Shown: positions 50,884 through 58,715 of the stretch, piece after piece | Layout of the letters: each line of letters starts with the position of its first letter | Numbering within the stretch: the stretch's first letter is position 1 | Assembly (NCBI RefSeq): GCF_009664975.1 | Contig: NZ_WJXB01000007.1 | Coordinates: 248,001 to 312,000, forward strand | DNA from: Paenibacillus monticola | GTDB lineage: Bacteria > Bacillota > Bacilli > Paenibacillales > Paenibacillaceae | Length of the DNA stretch: 64,000 nucleotides | Direction of reading: 5' to 3' | Position numbers and translations under genes: made by a program | Notes under the pieces: generated by a model | What the model saw: the letters and a program-made list of their open reading frames with translations, nothing else | Database searches by the model: none | What the model was told of the DNA's origin: nothing

Positions 50884-51557
50884 AAGTTGCTCAGCTCTAC
50901 TTTATAGCCAATCCCCCGAACTGTACGGATCATAAAATCATCCTGGTAATCCAAAAAACGTTGGCGCAAGCGCTTAATATGTACATCAACGGTTCGCTCA
51001 TCCCCCTCATAATCCGCTCCCCACACCAGTTCAATCAGTTCGCTGCGTGAAAATAGCCGTCCTGGGTATTGGGCCAGCTGGGCCAGCAGTTCAAATTCCT
51101 TCACCGGCAGCAGCAGAATTTCGTTACCAACGTTTATCTCATAATTTTTCCGATCAATCACAAGAGATTTCAGTCGGATTTTGTCATTGGAAGCTATGGA
51201 GTAACGCCGAAATAAGGCTTTAATGCGGAACAGAAGCTCCTCCGGTTCGAAGGGCTTCGTCAGATAGTCATCCGTTCCTCGCAAGTAGCCTTGTTCTTTA
51301 TCACTAAGCTGCTGCCGTGCGGTTAAGAGAATAATCGGGATATCATACGTTTCACGAATGTATTGGCACAGCTCCAGACCATCTACATGCGGCATCATTA
51401 CATCAACTACGGCCAAATCCACTGTGTTTTCCTTCAGCTTATGTATGGCCTCCTGCCCGTCAGCAGCTTCAATGACAAGATATCCATCTCTTGTAAGTAC
51501 ATGCTTTAACAATGTGCGAATATGGGCATCATCATCCGTAATTAGTATGTTTTTCAA
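50880..51557 (-). CDS. hssR: OmpR-family response regulator, probable HssR
   Basis: 225 residues. Receiver: MKNILITDDDAHIRTLLKHV, LAVVDVMMPHVDGLELCQYI with the phospho-Asp, TDDYLTKPFEPEELLFRIKA. Winged helix: LLLPVKEFELLAQLAQYPGR, TVDVHIKRLRQRF, IRTVRGIGYKVE. TTG 51557 has AGGAG 9 bases upstream. It starts 12 bases after the MerR gene stop on the same strand and may also be read from the SDR/merR promoter. Partner of HssS. A matching direct repeat precedes hrtB. Confidence 0.85.
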   Translation of the reverse strand: MKNILITDDDAHIRTLLKHVLTRDGYLVIEAADGQEAIHKLKENTVDLAVVDVMMPHVDGLELCQYIRETYDIPIILLTARQQLSDKEQGYLRGTDDYLTKPFEPEELLFRIKALFRRYSIASNDKIRLKSLVIDRKNYEINVGNEILLLPVKEFELLAQLAQYPGRLFSRSELIELVWGADYEGDERTVDVHIKRLRQRFLDYQDDFMIRTVRGIGYKVELSNL

Positions 51558-51569
51558 CAGTTCACACTC

Positions 51570-51953
51570 CTAGTTATACTCGCCCATTTTTTTACCGCTC
51601 TGAAGCTTATGATTAATGAAATCCAGAATTGTTTGCAAATGGATCATTTGCTGCTCGATCTTCTGCTTATGGTCCTTCAGTATTTCATCCCGTTCCGTCA
51701 CTGTGTTGATATCATCAGCATTCGTCCTCAGAACATACAGTTTCATCTCATCTAGGGACATGCCCGTTTTCTTCAAGCAAGAGATCAGGACCATCCTATT
51801 GATATCCTCGGCATCATATATACGATGTCTATTATCCTTACGTTTTACCTCCTGGAGCAAGCCAATCTTCTCATAATAACGGATGGCATCCTCTGTGAAG
51901 CCGGTTCGTTCTGAAAATTGTTTGATGGAATAAACCTCACTTGCGACATTCAT
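51570..51953 (-). CDS. MerR-family transcriptional regulator
   Basis: About 127 residues. MerR DNA-binding helix YSIKQFSERTGFTEDAIRYY, EKIGLLQEVKRKDNRHRIYD, then a coiled dimerisation helix (ILKDHKQKIEQQMIHLQTIL). There are no cysteines of the metal-sensing type and no long effector domain, so it belongs to the small AdhR/YhjB-like group that often controls dehydrogenases under carbonyl stress. It follows the SDR gene by 34 bases. The SDR promoter has the 19-bp spacer typical of MerR control. Start ATG 51953 has GAGAGAG upstream. Confidence 0.87.
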   Translation of the reverse strand: MNVASEVYSIKQFSERTGFTEDAIRYYEKIGLLQEVKRKDNRHRIYDAEDINRMVLISCLKKTGMSLDEMKLYVLRTNADDINTVTERDEILKDHKQKIEQQMIHLQTILDFINHKLQSGKKMGEYN

Positions 51954-51993
51954 GGTCACTCTCTCTCCCTATGATTGAATCTTTAAGCTCCGC

Positions 51994-52839
51994 TTATATA
52001 GCAAGGAATTCTTGCTTATAGATAGTATCTATTTTAGCGAATACATTAGAGGTGTGCTGAGAAAATTTCAACGGTGCAGCTTTTCCTTTATGAATAAAGA
52101 TACCTCCCGTCCCTTTATATTCTCCAAAAGCTGCCTCGTATAAGCGGGCTGCCCCTGCACTGGGATGCTTGAACAACAGATGCCGCACGGGTATCAGCCA
52201 TTTCGGCATGCCGGAACCGGCTGTTATTGTTGTTTTATTAGGACCTGGGCAAACACTTCGTATTTCGATGCCTTCTTTGACCGCTGCTGCCGAAACCTCC
52301 TGTGTCCACATGGAGAGGGCCATTTTGGAAGTGGCATATGAGCCGAATAGTTTTTTGAATTTGGCCGCTTTGCCTAATAGATCAGGCTCAAACTGCTTCA
52401 AGGTTAACAAGGAATTAGAAGAGGTGTTGATAACGGTCTTTAACTCCCCCTTAGTGAGTAGATCCTTAAGCTCCATATAGATAATATAAGGGACTACGGC
52501 ATTCATTTCAAAATCCAGCTCACGCCCTTGAGGTGAATATCGCAGTTCTCCGGTGGAAACGCCAGCATTATTGAATAGCACATCAAGGTGAGGTTCCTGT
52601 GCCTTAATAGTCATTAACGCCTTATTCAGGCTATGAAAATCGCTTAGATCAGCTTTATAAACTCTAAGTTGGCCTGCTCGCTGTGATTCCATGATCTGAG
52701 ATTCACTTTGCGGAAGGTCTGAACGAATGAGGGCGATAACCTGCCAATTCTCAGACAGTAGTTTCTTGGTCAGCTCCAGCCCAACCCCTGAATTTGCGCC
52801 GGTAATCAATGCCATTTTGTGTTTTTTGTGTGTAACCAT
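51994..52839 (-). CDS. Short-chain dehydrogenase/reductase
   Basis: 281 residues. Cofactor motif MALITGANSGVGLELTKKLL, LDVLFNNAGVSTGELRYS, catalytic Ser in VINTSSNSLLTLKQ, YATSKMALSMWTQEVSAA with Tyr-x3-Lys near residue 170, then IRSVCPGPNKT. The dinucleotide preference cannot be fixed, and the long C-terminus suggests a retinol-dehydrogenase-like SDR. GGGAGGTAATAAC precedes ATG 52839. First gene of an operon with the MerR regulator, which probably activates it from the promoter at 52889-52919. Confidence 0.88.
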   Translation of the reverse strand: MVTHKKHKMALITGANSGVGLELTKKLLSENWQVIALIRSDLPQSESQIMESQRAGQLRVYKADLSDFHSLNKALMTIKAQEPHLDVLFNNAGVSTGELRYSPQGRELDFEMNAVVPYIIYMELKDLLTKGELKTVINTSSNSLLTLKQFEPDLLGKAAKFKKLFGSYATSKMALSMWTQEVSAAAVKEGIEIRSVCPGPNKTTITAGSGMPKWLIPVRHLLFKHPSAGAARLYEAAFGEYKGTGGIFIHKGKAAPLKFSQHTSNVFAKIDTIYKQEFLAI

Positions 52840-52888
52840 GTTATTACCTCCCCTATTTAGATCAGATCATTCTCATCTGAATAAGGTT

Positions 52889-52919
52889 ATGCTACAACTT
52901 GGTGTCAACACCAGGTCAA
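52889..52919 (-). promoter_or_regulatory. MerR-type promoter and operator of the SDR operon
   Basis: On the minus strand -35 TTGACC (52919-52914) and -10 TAGCAT (52894-52889) are separated by 19 bases, the over-long spacer characteristic of MerR activation. The spacer holds the near-perfect palindrome ACTTGGTGTCAACACCAGGT (52897-52916 on the + strand; arms ACxTGGTGT). Confidence 0.85.
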
Positions 52920-52929
52920 GGAGTTATTC

Positions 52930-53748
52930 CTATTTTACTGGATTGATAAAAGGAAGAATGCTGTCCTTCAGCGGAGTAATGGGACATCCCATGAATCTTT
53001 CCAGATCCTCCGAGGTTGAAACCGTATCAATCTTGGATAGAAACGCATAGATCCAGTTCTGAATACTGGAATCCTCGCGATGTACAACTGGCTTGCCGGC
53101 AAGCTCTGACAGTATAGCAGACAGTTCACTAAAGTCCCAGGGACGCGGGGCAGTCAGTTCATAGATTTGATTCACATGCCCAGAGGTTGTAAGTATCTGT
53201 GCGGTGCCAATAGCAAGATCCTGCCGTGTAACGGTGTTGAATTGCCAATTACCCGGATAAGTTATAAACTTCCCGCTGTCTATCGCTTCATTTAGGCCCA
53301 ATACACCAACAAAGTCTGTATACAGCGCATTTCGCAGAATTGTATAGTCTAGTCCTGATTCAAAGATAACCTGTTCCGTCAGTCTATGCACATGATTAGT
53401 TGGAATGGGTCCTTGTCGTGGAAAGGCAAAACTGGTGTAAAGCAATTGCTTCACCCCTGCCTTTTTTGCTGCTGCGATCACATTGCTATGTTGAACAAGA
53501 CGGACACTGTCATCAGTATGTGAACTGGAGATGAGCAACAATTGGGTGATTCCGCTAAACGCCATTTCAATGGACTCCAGTTGGTCATAATCCCCAAATC
53601 GCACTTCAATACCAAGCTTGATATAATGTTCAGCCTTCTCCGTATGCCGGACACAAGCGATAATCTGGCTGGACGGAACCTTTTGCAGAAGCTGCTCAAT
53701 AATCAAGCTCCCTAATTTCCCTGTAGCACCTGTAATTAGAATTGACAT
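52930..53748 (-). CDS. NmrA-like NAD(P)H-binding oxidoreductase (QorB/YtfG type)
   Basis: 272 residues. Start MSILITGATGKLGSLIIEQL with GxxGxxG motif, AVRHTEKAEHYI-like Arg for NADP, LLLISSSHTDDSVRLVQHSN, GVKQLLYTSFAFP and VHRLTEQVIFESGLDYTILR. This atypical SDR group binds NADPH and reduces quinones or senses redox state. A dyad like the MarR operator lies 28-45 bases before its start, so it appears to be controlled by the MarR protein upstream, a pairing familiar from quinone-stress regulons. Confidence 0.88.
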   Translation of the reverse strand: MSILITGATGKLGSLIIEQLLQKVPSSQIIACVRHTEKAEHYIKLGIEVRFGDYDQLESIEMAFSGITQLLLISSSHTDDSVRLVQHSNVIAAAKKAGVKQLLYTSFAFPRQGPIPTNHVHRLTEQVIFESGLDYTILRNALYTDFVGVLGLNEAIDSGKFITYPGNWQFNTVTRQDLAIGTAQILTTSGHVNQIYELTAPRPWDFSELSAILSELAGKPVVHREDSSIQNWIYAFLSKIDTVSTSEDLERFMGCPITPLKDSILPFINPVK

Positions 53749-53775
53749 CTTTTTGTTCCTCTCTTTTATAGGGAA

Positions 53776-53793
53776 TAGTTAAGCTATTAACTA
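53776..53793. promoter_or_regulatory. MarR operator copy before the NmrA-like gene
   Basis: TAGTTAAGCTATTAACTA, an imperfect palindrome matching the site before marR (54303-54320) at 15 of 18 positions. It lies between the two genes, close to the start of the NmrA-like gene. Confidence 0.75.
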
Positions 53794-53835
53794 TATTCTC
53801 AAAAAAAACATGTACTCCGGATATTTATACTTCTG

Positions 53836-54282
53836 TTAACCTCTGTTTAGCTTCTGTAACAACGAAATTAATAGCTGCAGCTCTTGCACATTCAGTCCTT
53901 TCATCCCCTCTGCAACGGTCTGCCGATTATTCGGAAGATGCTCCATTAGCAGCTGTTGACCTGCACTAGTGATAGAAATCACGGATTTTCTACCATCCAA
54001 AGTGTCGCTAGCCCGGATAATATATCCGTCCTTCTCCAACGGCGTGAGCAATAGACTAATATTTGCTTTGGTAACGCCAATTTTATGAGCCAGAACCGAA
54101 GGAAGGATCGTCCCACCCTGCTTCGCGATTTCAACCAGGACTCGAATTCGGGCTCCACTTATCCCTTTCGACTGCCAATATTTCTCGGAAATGGCCACTA
54201 AATTCGCAGTTGCTTCAACCAAGGTGAAAAAAGCCTGTGTATGCAGTGGCTGGTCCAATACATATTGTTGCAAATCATCCAT
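53836..54282 (-). CDS. MarR-family transcriptional regulator
   Basis: 148 residues. Winged helix LVEIAKQGGTILPSVLAHKI, GVTKANISLLLTPLEKDGYI, RASDTLDGRKSVISITSAGQ, flanked by dimerisation helices. No cysteine is present, so thiol-based sensing is unlikely and a direct ligand is more plausible. Two matching palindromes, one before this gene and one before the NmrA-like gene downstream, define a small regulon. GGAG is 13 bases before ATG 54282, a weak spacing. Confidence 0.9.
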   Translation of the reverse strand: MDDLQQYVLDQPLHTQAFFTLVEATANLVAISEKYWQSKGISGARIRVLVEIAKQGGTILPSVLAHKIGVTKANISLLLTPLEKDGYIIRASDTLDGRKSVISITSAGQQLLMEHLPNNRQTVAEGMKGLNVQELQLLISLLQKLNRG

Positions 54283-54302
54283 AGTTGCGAATCAACTCCA
54301 AT

Positions 54303-54320
54303 TAGTTAAGTACTTAACTA
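54303..54320. promoter_or_regulatory. MarR operator, perfect 18-bp palindrome
   Basis: TAGTTAAGTACTTAACTA is fully self-complementary and sits 21 bases before the marR start, where binding would block its own transcription. Its near twin is at 53776. Confidence 0.85.
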
Positions 54321-54406
54321 TATTCAAGATACAATACTTCATCGCACTTGTCAAAGTCTCTCTTGGCTAGGAACCAGTTTAAGCTTTAAAGTCAATATCC
54401 GAGACT

Positions 54407-54904
54407 TTACGTTGTTATGAGATAAGCACATTTCCCATTTTCTGTTTTTTGAAGCCGACCCGAATTTGCTTCAATAACCTTTCTTGACGGCAAATTTAAC
54501 TCATCACAGGTTAAAAGCAACACACTTATGTCCTTCTGTTTTGCCGCCTTAATTAATTCACTCAGTATCAAACTACCATAACCTTTGCCTCGCTCACTTG
54601 GTCTAATGGCATAGCCAATATGTCCGCCTGATTTGCTTAAACTTTCATTTAAAAAGTGACGAAGCTTACCAATTCCAACTGGTTTGGAATCTATCAGTAA
54701 CCAATAAGTTGTTTGAGGAACATAGTGGGCTGAAAGGTTTACGCCCTCAGCCATATCCATTCTTTCCCTAATGAAACTAGGGAAATGAGCATAGTCAATA
54801 TCGAAACCAGAGTTCACATAACCGTTCTCACCTGGTCCAATCTCGACAATCATTTCATAAATATCCCTGCCATCATTTTCATTTGCTGGACGCAGCTCAA
54901 TCAT
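54407..54904 (-). CDS. GNAT N-acetyltransferase
   Basis: About 165 residues from ATG 54904, which has GAGGTGG 6 bases upstream; the frame runs open to 55057 but that extension has no GNAT resemblance. Blocks: MIELRPANENDGRDIYEMIV, PVGIGKLRHFLNESLSKSGG, HIGYAIRPSERGKGYGSLIL with the acetyl-CoA pyrophosphate loop RGKGYG near residue 107, and LNLPSRKVIEANSGRLQ. This is the Acetyltransf_3/RimI-like layout of small predicted acetyltransferases. Substrate unknown. Confidence 0.85.
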   Translation of the reverse strand: MIELRPANENDGRDIYEMIVEIGPGENGYVNSGFDIDYAHFPSFIRERMDMAEGVNLSAHYVPQTTYWLLIDSKPVGIGKLRHFLNESLSKSGGHIGYAIRPSERGKGYGSLILSELIKAAKQKDISVLLLTCDELNLPSRKVIEANSGRLQKTENGKCAYLITT

Positions 54905-55162
54905 TAATTCCACCTCTTTGTTCGCTAATCTGACACTCAACAGAAACATGCCGTTCGTCTCTCTCACAGTATATGGACAAGAGGTGACCAACATATTCTT
55001 CTTATTCGACGTTGTGTTCTCATACTCCTTGCTGTGAGCGCCGATTCCTTCATCCAACTTCGTTGTACAGATGCAACTCCGAATTATAATGTTGCCTAAT
55101 TATAGAACGACAGCCCGGAACATCAAATATCAAGTATTGGATTTAACATAGCCATCTTTTAA

Positions 55163-55209
55163 CAAAAGGAGTGTCCCCACAGCCAACTATATGGCCTTGG
55201 GAACACTCC
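55163..55209 (-). terminator. Intrinsic terminator of the metallophosphoesterase gene
   Basis: GGAGTGT with ACACTCC, plus CCCA/TGGG inside across one mismatch, around a 19-base loop. On the minus strand it ends CCTTTTG. The rest of the 331 bases between 54905 and 55235 holds the promoter of the acetyltransferase gene; I see nothing else in it. Confidence 0.8.
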
Positions 55210-55235
55210 TCAAGAACGAAAAGAGCTTGATTGAA

Positions 55236-56429
55236 TTAGATCAGCACCGTTTGGGCTGTTAATATCTCATCACTGTATTTCTTGCTGCCTTCCAGCATAA
55301 CCTCCAGCTTAATAAGCTCCGAGCGGCTGGCCCAGCGTATGGGGGGGCCCCAGGTTCCGTAGCCCGAGGAGACAATGACATGCAGCTTATCCTTGCGAAG
55401 ATAGCCCCAGTCCAGCTCAAACAGCCGCTTGGTGATCCAGTGATTGGGAGCAATCTGTCCACGGTGCGTATGCCCGGAGAGCAGAATATCTACTCCCGCT
55501 TGTGCAGCGGCATCAAAGCCGGTTGGCTGATGATCCATCATAATTACAGGACGCGAAAGATCAAGGCCTTCCAATAAGGATGCGACACTTTTTCTTCCCC
55601 CTGCTTCCATGGACTCTGCAGTTTTGTCCTTGCGACCCACAATATAGGTGCCAGCCACTTCCAGCACTTCATCCTGAAGGACTTTGATCCCAATACTGCT
55701 CATTAGTTCGGTATATTGACTAATCGATCCTCCATAATACTCATGATTGCCCAAGACAGCATACACACCGTGCCGTGCCTTTAACTGTTTCATCTGATCA
55801 CTCATATGATTGCGGATAAAGGGCTCAATACTGTCATCCAACACATCACCGGCTAACAGGATCACATCTGGGTGCATGTTGTTGATTTCCTTGACCATTT
55901 TTCGAAGATGCCGGTTGCCAACGATATTTCCCAAATGTAGATCAGAAGCTACAGCGATGGTCAGCGGAGTGCTGGTTCCAATCGACTTATCGATGGGTAT
56001 CGGATGAGTGCGCACGATCGTGCTCCAAGCATTACGCGAACCCCAAATGAGGAATACAGCCAACATTAGCAGCAGTGTAACACCCGCTTCGGAGGTGAAC
56101 AGGGTCAGGCTATAACCCATTAGTTTCAGCACCCAGTGCAACAGGTCTGTCAAAGGCAGAAAGATTATGGCAAACTCCATACAAGCCAAATAATAAGAAC
56201 CGATGACTTTGAAGAATCGGGCAACTGGCTTCACTGACTGTGGCCATGGGATCATGGCGATCATATAAGCAAAAGCCACAATGATGAATACAGGCCAGAA
56301 GACAGCAGCGGGTACACCCGGCAACCAATCCTGAACCAAAACCCAAGTGTGAAGACCGATGTAGAAGTTAACAAGGACCAAAACCAGCAGCATAATGGAC
56401 GCTGAAGCTATCATTCGAAGTTTTTTCAT
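55236..56429 (-). CDS. Membrane-bound metallophosphoesterase (YkuE/YaeI-like)
   Basis: 397 residues. Four membrane segments in the first 140 residues (SASIMLLVLVLVNFYIGLHT, AVFWPVFIIVAFAYMIAMIP, SYYLACMEFAIIFLPLTDLL, EAGVTLLLMLAVFLIWGSRN). Calcineurin-like phosphoesterase motifs: VASDLHLGNIVGN (D-x-H) near residue 163, ILLAGDVLDDSIEP (GDxxD), VLGNHEYYGG (GNHE) and LLSGHTHRGQIAP (GHTH). Such proteins use two metals to hydrolyse phosphoesters at the membrane, with cell envelope lipids or UDP-lipids as possible substrates. No neighbour narrows it down. Monocistronic. Confidence 0.88.
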   Translation of the reverse strand: MKKLRMIASASIMLLVLVLVNFYIGLHTWVLVQDWLPGVPAAVFWPVFIIVAFAYMIAMIPWPQSVKPVARFFKVIGSYYLACMEFAIIFLPLTDLLHWVLKLMGYSLTLFTSEAGVTLLLMLAVFLIWGSRNAWSTIVRTHPIPIDKSIGTSTPLTIAVASDLHLGNIVGNRHLRKMVKEINNMHPDVILLAGDVLDDSIEPFIRNHMSDQMKQLKARHGVYAVLGNHEYYGGSISQYTELMSSIGIKVLQDEVLEVAGTYIVGRKDKTAESMEAGGRKSVASLLEGLDLSRPVIMMDHQPTGFDAAAQAGVDILLSGHTHRGQIAPNHWITKRLFELDWGYLRKDKLHVIVSSGYGTWGPPIRWASRSELIKLEVMLEGSKKYSDEILTAQTVLI

Positions 56430-56545
56430 GGTTTCTCCCCCTTTACCAAGACGAATTATCTACGTGATCTAATTCAAATCATAACACAAACCATTAGCCC
56501 AGTATAAATTGCAGTAACGAGAGAGATCAAATCCCTATATAACCT

Positions 56546-56605
56546 AAAAAAATCACTCTTTAGTAAAATGGAGATTTTACTCAACCATTTCAAAAAGAGT
56601 GATTT
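56546..56605 (-). terminator. Intrinsic terminator with nested hairpin
   Basis: AAATCACTCTTT pairs with AAAGAGTGATTT, with a second hairpin GTAAAAT-GGAG-ATTTTAC inside. Minus-strand read ends in seven T. It terminates the secreted repeat protein gene. The region from 56430 to 56545 shows only the promoter side of the phosphoesterase. Confidence 0.88.
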
Positions 56606-56642
56606 CTTTGAACATCCAGAACCCCATTATCCAAAGGAACTA

Positions 56643-57503
56643 TTACTTGGTACTAGTTGCGCCGGAGGTTCCATCCACTGTGGCTCTGCCACCGGCCCCC
56701 TTTTTGTCATGATCGCCTTGGTGACCCGATTCACCCTTGCCTCCACCCGCTTCTTTTCCTGTAAAGGTACCGTTCACGAACTCTGTAGCTTTTGTGGAGA
56801 TTGTTGCTTTTTGCTCATCATATTTCGCTTGGGTAAGCGTGCCGTCAGCTAGCTTCTTATCCAGTTCAGCAGTCAAAGTAGCTGTAACCTGATCAATCAC
56901 GGTCTGCACAGTGATCCCTTTTTCGCTTGCCAGAGTTGCTAGTGATTTACCCGATTGCACTGCCGTTTCCAACTCATCCGTCGTTTCTCCCAATACTGCA
57001 GCCAGAGCCGTATCCTTCAGGATACCGGCATGTCCGAAATCACCCGTTAGTTTGTTGCCTTTTTCAACTTTAGCCTCATTCTTCCCTAGAGATGCTGTAT
57101 TGATCTGCTCCGTTACTCTCGTAACGAGGGAAGCCCTCTGAGTATCATACTGGGCTTGCGTTATTTTTCCATTAGCTAGTTGTTTATCCAGAGCTGTAGT
57201 TGCTGCAGTAACCTCAAGGTCAATAACCTTTTGTACATCTACGCTTTGCTCTGCGGCAATAGTTGCTAATGATTTTCCGGCTTTACGTTCCGTTTTGAGT
57301 TCATCGGCTGTAAGACCCAGCAAAGTAGCTAATTCAGTATTATCTATCATGGAATGAAACTCGTTCATCCCTCCAGCATGTCCGATATTCTTCTGCACTG
57401 TGGTAGCTGCGGCATTAACACTCCCTGAGCTAAGCACTCCACTGCCTGCAGTAACGGCAAGAGCTAATACACTGGCAACCAGTAATCTTCTATTCATTCT
57501 CAT
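56643..57503 (-). CDS. Secreted protein with two approximately 80-residue helical repeats
   Basis: 286 residues. Signal peptide RRLLVASVLALAVTAGSGVL ending near residue 31 (VNAAAT). Two related repeats follow: first ATLLGLTADELKTERKAGKS, LATIAAEQSVDVQKVIDLEV, LDKQLANGKITQAQYDTQRA; second AAVLGETTDELETAVQSGKS, LATLASEKGITVQTVIDQVT, LDKKLADGTLTQAKYDEQKA. The tail is Gly/His/Lys-rich and disordered. The repeat is common in Paenibacillus-like secreted proteins; I know no function. GKSLATxA could be a helix-capping motif. AGGAGG is 7 bases before ATG 57503. Confidence 0.8.
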   Translation of the reverse strand: MRMNRRLLVASVLALAVTAGSGVLSSGSVNAAATTVQKNIGHAGGMNEFHSMIDNTELATLLGLTADELKTERKAGKSLATIAAEQSVDVQKVIDLEVTAATTALDKQLANGKITQAQYDTQRASLVTRVTEQINTASLGKNEAKVEKGNKLTGDFGHAGILKDTALAAVLGETTDELETAVQSGKSLATLASEKGITVQTVIDQVTATLTAELDKKLADGTLTQAKYDEQKATISTKATEFVNGTFTGKEAGGGKGESGHQGDHDKKGAGGRATVDGTSGATSTK

Positions 57504-57636
57504 TCTTATTCCTCCTAAAGGTTTGTTAGCAGATGTGTCTGTGGGTACGAGTTCATCGTATAGGAGTTGTCTGAAACCCCGCTGAGTTCCAGCTGAGAAT
57601 TACCTGAGTATTCCAGTGCCAAATGTAGAAATGGGC

Positions 57637-57663
57637 AAAAAAAAAGAAAATGCCCCGCGGCAT
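57637..57663 (-). terminator. Intrinsic terminator of the hemerythrin gene
   Basis: ATGCC-GCGG-GGCAT on the minus strand followed by TTTTCTTTTTTTTT. Short stem, but the U-tract is very long. Confidence 0.82.
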
Positions 57664-57682
57664 CTTCACAATAATTATGTAT

Positions 57683-58093
57683 TTATACGGCCTTGTCACG
57701 CTTGGCAATACATTCACCAATCAGTTTGTCACATTTATTAATATGGTTCAGCAGCCAATCTGTGAGTGTGCGGTTTAGCTTGATGGTAGATAGGACGGAT
57801 ACTCCTTTGGTATTAAGAGTTTCCTCTAATTCAAGGACGGTCTGAACGAATTCAGCATGAATCTTCTGGTGCTCCGTCAATTCCGGGAAATCAATATCCT
57901 TCATCAATTGCTCTTCGCTGCCAAAATGCTCTAAAGTATACTCCTTCAGGAATTTCAGTGTTTCCCCAATCTTCTCTTTCCCCTGCTGTTTCGTGCAAGC
58001 TTCAAAAAACTCATTTAGCTTCGCTAACAACTCTCTGTGCTGGCAGTCGATCTTCTCTACACCAATATCATAAGAATCTTTCCAAGCGATCAT
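57683..58093 (-). CDS. Bacteriohemerythrin
   Basis: 136 residues from ATG 58093 (AGAAGG 9 bases upstream); the earlier ATG at 58126 has no ribosome binding site. Four-helix bundle with the di-iron ligand set: His in DCQHRELLAKLNEFFE, His and Glu in LEHFGSEEQLM, two His in ELTEHQKIHAEF, and His plus Asp in WLLNHINKCDKLIGE. Binds O2 reversibly and in bacteria is tied to oxygen delivery, sensing or iron storage. Monocistronic. Confidence 0.92.
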   Translation of the reverse strand: MIAWKDSYDIGVEKIDCQHRELLAKLNEFFEACTKQQGKEKIGETLKFLKEYTLEHFGSEEQLMKDIDFPELTEHQKIHAEFVQTVLELEETLNTKGVSVLSTIKLNRTLTDWLLNHINKCDKLIGECIAKRDKAV

Positions 58094-58214
58094 GGGCTTA
58101 TACCTTCTTCCTTCCAGAATTTTCATAATGGGAAATATAATTTATTCTCCACCATTACGCCCAAAAGGTCAGTTAATAACATCACACGACAAAGTTTTAC
58201 TTGGCGATATTCTT

Positions 58215-58694
58215 CTAATTTCTCAGTATAAGATTATCCCGCAGTTCCGTCAAAATCTCTCCAAGCCAGTTCGTTCCACGCCAAGTGGCTCGATTGAGAA
58301 TACGTGGATCATCCTCTGTCAGACCCGCGCCCCAGATCCGGTCTGTTGGACTCGCCTCCACCAGCGAGGTTCCCTTAGTATCAAGCAGAATCTGCAACAG
58401 ATCTTTATTCTGACTAAACTTTTCATAGTTGCCTTCATATACGAAGGCTTTACAATTTCTCTCCCAAATGGCTTTATCGAATCCACGAATCTTGCGTCCT
58501 AACTCTTTCTGCTCTCTGGGCGTCTGCGTCCGTAAGATGAGCTGGCTCGATGTGATGTCTTTAAACAATACGGCTTTACAATACATCATGTATTGCTCTG
58601 CACAATTAAATTGATGACCATCAATGTAAAAGTTCGCTGGGTACCACTGTGAAAAGGGCGACTCACTCCGATAGAAATAGGTAAACTTTTCCAT
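58215..58694 (-). CDS. NADAR-family N-glycosidase (YbiA-like)
   Basis: 159 residues. NADAR/YbiA motifs: FSQWYPANFYIDGHQFNCAE near residue 14, QYMMYCKAVLFKD, GRKIRGFDKAIWERNCKAFV near residue 68, LLDTKGTSLVEASPTDRIWG and GAGLTEDDPRIL. YbiA-like proteins cleave N-glycosidic bonds in early riboflavin intermediates, and the domain was proposed to act in NAD/ADP-ribose metabolism. It is 21 bases after the NrtR-like gene on the same strand, which supports the ADP-ribose link. Full length for the family. Confidence 0.9.
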   Translation of the reverse strand: MEKFTYFYRSESPFSQWYPANFYIDGHQFNCAEQYMMYCKAVLFKDITSSQLILRTQTPREQKELGRKIRGFDKAIWERNCKAFVYEGNYEKFSQNKDLLQILLDTKGTSLVEASPTDRIWGAGLTEDDPRILNRATWRGTNWLGEILTELRDNLILRN

Positions 58695-58715
58695 AACAAC
58701 TCCGCTCGCCTTCTG

